This document shows positions 22,140 through 24,715 of a DNA stretch of 24,715 nucleotides, piece after piece. The DNA is taken from assembly GCA_934409175.1 (NCBI GenBank), contig CAKRVX010000023.1, positions 1 through 24,715 of the forward strand, written 5' to 3'. The DNA comes from an uncultured Blautia sp. GTDB taxonomy: Bacteria > Bacillota > Clostridia > Lachnospirales > Lachnospiraceae. How positions within the stretch are numbered: position 1 is the stretch's first letter; each line of letters opens with the position of its first letter. A model generated the notes under the pieces. The model searched no databases, was not told the origin of the DNA, and saw only the letters and a list, made by a program, of their open reading frames with translations. The translations under genes and the position numbers were made by a program.

Positions 22140-22611
22140 TTCGACAAATTGCACAAAGAATGTCGATAGATGGGAAAAGTGGATAAAGTCTTACACACTC
22201 TATCCACATGTCAGATCTGTGAAAAAGCCCGTAAATTAAAGTTATACACAAAGTTATCCACATTATCCACATTTTATGTGTGTGGAATACTTGATTTACA
22301 TAAGGATAAAAGAAACAAATGTTTTGTGTAAAATGATAAATCGACATTTCAGGACAAAAAAATAGAAAAATCTATTGACTTTTCTATATTCTAAAAAACA
22401 TATAATATTGTCTGTAAAAGACAAAATATAGCAATATACAGATGAATAATCAGAATATTCTAAAAGATATTATACTGAAATATACAACAGGAGATAAAAA
22501 AAGAATCCAGATGTGGATGAGGAGAAATTTCCACATAGAAATGACCGATGTGGATGGGACAGACACAAAACAAAATGGCCTGGGGATAACTTTCCACAAG
22601 GGTTTTCCACA
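22140..22611. other. DnaA-box cluster with AT-rich tract, origin-like region
   Basis: The stretch between the intron and atpD has no convincing gene. Perfect DnaA boxes: TTATACACA 22242-22250, TTATCCACA 22254-22262 and TTATCCACA 22263-22271. One-mismatch boxes lie at 22178-22186 (minus), 22200-22208, 22325-22333 (minus), 22512-22520 (minus), 22581-22589 (minus) and 22603-22611. Between the two groups lies an AT-rich stretch at about 22330-22500 that could unwind. Spo0A-like TTCGACAAA (22140-22148) and two TGTCGA cores (near 22161, and near 22341 on the other strand) are added. No dnaA, dnaN or rpmH is in the window. It could be oriC, a part or copy of it, or a DnaA-titrating site. Confidence 0.6.
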
Positions 22612-22645
22612 CTCAACATGATGCTTATTGTGATCGGGAAAAGTA

Positions 22646-22687
22646 AAAGCAGTTAAATGGATGATGAAATATCCATCTAACTGCTTT
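22646..22687. terminator. Terminator of the V-type ATP synthase operon
   Basis: A stem of 17 pairs (22646-22662 with 22671-22687, one G-U) encloses an 8-base loop. On the minus strand it is followed by TACTTTT. It lies 28 bases after the atpD stop and probably ends the operon transcript. Confidence 0.75.
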
Positions 22688-22714
22688 AGAATATTTTGAT
22701 ATTTACTTTTAAGA

Positions 22715-23332
22715 TTATTGCTGCTTCATTCGTTTAATTACTTTCAAACGGGTGAACTCTTCACGTTCTTTCTCTTCCAGAGCATTCTGGATGTCTTTGG
22801 TCAGTGCTTCGTACTTTGGAATGGTGATATTCTTCAGAGCGTTTGCACGTTTCTGTGTCTTCTTGATATTTGCGGCAAGTCTGATGGCTGCGTTTTCCAC
22901 CATAGAGAGACGGATGGACAGCTCTTTTACTTTTTCAAAGGCAGCCTTGGCTTCATCCAGGGACATCTTGGTGCTGTAGTAGGCATAGGTAGGGGTGTTG
23001 GTTGTTTTGTCATATTCCACAAGAGGAATCTCTGTGCCCATAACGCTTCGGGTTTTGATGCGGATGGAGTTCTCAATTGGAACGGTACATGCAATCTGCT
23101 GGACAAAGGCGATACCGATCTCCATGTTGGCTTTCTGCAGTGCGGCATAGGCGGCACGGAAAGTTACATCAATCTGTGTCTGGATATCTTTTGCCTGATC
23201 GATCAGATCCATCATTTCACGGATCAGGATGTTACGCTTCTTGTCCATCAGCTCATAGCCCTGACGGGAAAGTTTCAGTGAGTTCTTTGCAAGTATCAGG
23301 TTTCCCTTGGTGGGAAAGGTATTCGGATCCAT
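22715..23332 (-). CDS. atpD: V-type ATP synthase subunit D
   Basis: The 205-residue protein is almost entirely helical, as expected for the central-stalk rotor subunit D of V/A-type ATPases. The N-terminal MDPNTFPTKGNLILAKNSLK and the helix LKLSRQGYELMDKKRNILIR are family hallmarks, as is the basic C-terminal helix (TRLKVIKRMKQQ). Together with subunit F it turns inside the A3B3 head and links it to the membrane ring. A weak GAGGTGAT precedes the start. It lies 18 bases after atpB on the same strand and is the last gene of the operon, judged by the terminator. The ion moved (H+ or Na+) cannot be told from this subunit. Confidence 0.95.
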   Translation of the reverse strand: MDPNTFPTKGNLILAKNSLKLSRQGYELMDKKRNILIREMMDLIDQAKDIQTQIDVTFRAAYAALQKANMEIGIAFVQQIACTVPIENSIRIKTRSVMGTEIPLVEYDKTTNTPTYAYYSTKMSLDEAKAAFEKVKELSIRLSMVENAAIRLAANIKKTQKRANALKNITIPKYEALTKDIQNALEEKEREEFTRLKVIKRMKQQ

Positions 23333-23350
23333 TCAATCACCTCGCTTCTT

Positions 23351-24715
23351 TTAGCGTACTGTTTCGTGATAGTACTTATCGAGGATCTTCGTATCGATTC
23401 GGTCAAGTTCTTCCTTCGGAAGAAGTCCCAGAAGTTCCCAGCCTTTATCAAGAGTCTCGGTGATGCTTCGGTTCTCAGTCTCGGACTGGCCGACGAATTC
23501 ACTCTCAAAAGCTTTACCAAATACCAGATAACGTTTATCCAGCGGGGAAAGCTCGTCTTCACCGATAACGGAAGCAAGGGCTCTGGCGTCTCCAACTTTT
23601 GCATAGCAGGAGAAGAGCTGGTTTGCTACGTCCTGATGGTCGGCTCTGGTGTAGCCTTCACCGATACCGTCTTTCATAAGACGGGAAAGGGACGGCAGTA
23701 CGTTAATTGGCGGGTAGATTGCCTGGCCGTGAAGCTGTCTGTCCAGAACGATCTGGCCCTCAGTGATGTAACCGGTAAGGTCAGGGATCGGGTGGGTGAT
23801 ATCATCGTTTGGCATGGTCAGGATTGGGATCTGGGTTACAGAACCCGGTTTGCCTTTAACGATACCTGCACGTTCGTACAGGGTTGCAAGTTCACTGTAC
23901 AGATAACCCGGATAACCTTTACGGGACGGGATCTCACCTTTGGAGGAGGAAACCTCTCGCATGGCCTCACAGAAAGAAGTAATATCTGTCAGGATGACCA
24001 GGATGTGCATCCCTTTTTCAAATGCAAGATATTCTGCGGCAGTGAGGGCGATCTTCGGTGTAAGAAGACGCTCAACAACCGGGTCATTGGCAAGGTTCAG
24101 GAACATGACTACGTGGTCAGCAGCTCCGCTCTCCTCAAAAGTACGGCGGAAGAATTCTGCGACGTCGTATTTGACACCCATTGCTGCGAAAACAATGGCA
24201 AATTTCTCATCAGAGCCTTCACCCAGGGATGCCTGCTGTACGATCTGTGCAGCCAGCTTATCATGAGGAAGACCGTTTCCGGAAAAAATCGGCAGCTTCT
24301 GTCCACGGATCAGGGTGGTCAGTCCGTCGATCGCGGAAATACCGGTGTTGATATAGTTTCGCGGGTATTCACGGGCCACCGGGTTCAGCGGCAGACCGTT
24401 GATGTTTAATTTGACTTCCGGGGTGATATCTCCCAGACCGTCGATGGGCAGGCCGATACCGTTGAAAGTACGTCCAAGGATCTCCGGGGAAAGCCCGATC
24501 TCCATTGGGTGGCCGGTCAGTCTTGTGTGGGTATTGCTCAAGGACATGCTGTCTGTTCCTTCGAAAACCTGAATGACAGCTTTGTCCTCATAAATTTCAA
24601 TAATACGGCCGATCTTGCGAGTCCCGTCATCCATGTGGAATTCTACGATTTCCTCATAGGAGGCATTCTTGACGCCTTCCAGGACCACCAGAGGTCCGTT
24701 TATTTCGCTTAAGCC
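23351..24715 (-). CDS. atpB: V-type ATP synthase subunit B (5' end outside window)
   Basis: The frame is open to the window edge, reading [20 protein letters not shown] before the GTG at 24688, so the real start is a few codons beyond the edge and the visible part is 454 residues. This is subunit B, the non-catalytic half of the A3B3 head: it has [14 protein letters not shown] where catalytic A and F1-beta subunits have a full P-loop. [42 protein letters not shown] and [16 protein letters not shown] follow in family order. The part in ATP synthesis or ATP-driven ion transport depends on the other subunits, not seen here. atpD follows after 18 bases. The C-terminal helical region is complete to the stop at 23351. 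Confidence 0.97.
   Translation of the reverse strand, partial: GLSEINGPLVVLEGVKNASYEEIVEFHMDDGTRKIGRIIEIYEDKAVIQVFEGTDSMSLSNTHTRLTGHPMEIGLSPEILGRTFNGIGLPIDGLGDITPEVKLNINGLPLNPVAREYPRNYINTGISAIDGLTTLIRGQKLPIFSGNGLPHDKLAAQIVQQASLGEGSDEKFAIVFAAMGVKYDVAEFFRRTFEESGAADHVVMFLNLANDPVVERLLTPKIALTAAEYLAFEKGMHILVILTDITSFCEAMREVSSSKGEIPSRKGYPGYLYSELATLYERAGIVKGKPGSVTQIPILTMPNDDITHPIPDLTGYITEGQIVLDRQLHGQAIYPPINVLPSLSRLMKDGIGEGYTRADHQDVANQLFSCYAKVGDARALASVIGEDELSPLDKRYLVFGKAFESEFVGQSETENRSITETLDKGWELLGLLPKEELDRIDTKILDKYYHETVR

Noticed and set aside
22442..22621. 59-codon plus-strand frame in the DnaA-box region (MNNQNILKDIILKYTTGDKK)
   Set aside because: No ribosome site, and its second half is formed by DnaA-box-like sequences; probably chance, though composition is protein-like.
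23366..24409. Plus-strand frame of 347 codons opposite atpB
   Set aside because: It is antisense to a clearly conserved gene and its product resembles no family; it is a shadow frame.

Overview
The window reads as a chromosomal segment of a low-GC Gram-positive gut anaerobe, most likely a Lachnospiraceae-type Clostridium relative. Pointers are an anaerobic oxidative-stress pair (PerR-like regulator and reverse rubrerythrin), a bacterial V-type ATP synthase, a methionyl-tRNA synthetase behind a T-box leader, Cna-B-type surface protein architecture, and a group IIC intron relic. This is inferred from gene content and sequence features; no database search was run.

Layout. Positions 1-3.4 kb carry the 3' part of a zinc-ribbon/membrane/beta-helix protein, then an AT-rich island with a small lipoprotein, a DUF4234-SHOCT membrane protein and the C-terminal stub of a serine recombinase that still has its promoter. 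Positions 3.4-5.0 kb (minus strand) hold DUF4177, reverse rubrerythrin and a PerR-like regulator. The last two share a near-identical operator (half site ATTACTG). Positions 5.1-7.7 kb are the methionyl-tRNA synthetase gene with promoter, Met-type T-box leader, terminator and an extra 24-bp perfect inverted repeat. Positions 8.0-13.1 kb encode one 1697-residue cell-wall adhesin. Positions 13.2-15.5 kb (minus) contain a TatD-type hydrolase and a molybdenum-cofactor group (moaC, mogA/moaB-type gene, MOSC protein).

Positions 15.6-17.2 kb (minus) encode a CapA-like protein with a Ser/Asp/Tyr tail. A FabT-like MarR regulator (+) and a DUF885 protein (-) converge, with their stop codons inside one terminator. 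Thioredoxin reductase (trxB) and a secreted NlpC/P60 hydrolase follow on the plus strand. The NlpC/P60 promoter region carries TGTAAC repeats matching the WalR box, which suggests wall-stress control.

Immediately after the NlpC/P60 terminator lies a doubly deleted group IIC intron. It is followed by about 0.5 kb without a convincing gene that has three perfect DnaA boxes, further near-matches, Spo0A-like sites and an AT-rich tract: an origin-like region with no dnaA in view. The window ends in the V-type ATP synthase genes atpD and atpB (minus; atpB runs off the end).

The strongest candidates for follow-up are the origin-like cluster, the intron relic at the terminator, the WalR-type promoter array, the inverted repeat before metG and the mosaic adhesin. 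I did not find clear evidence of a wholly new multi-gene system.
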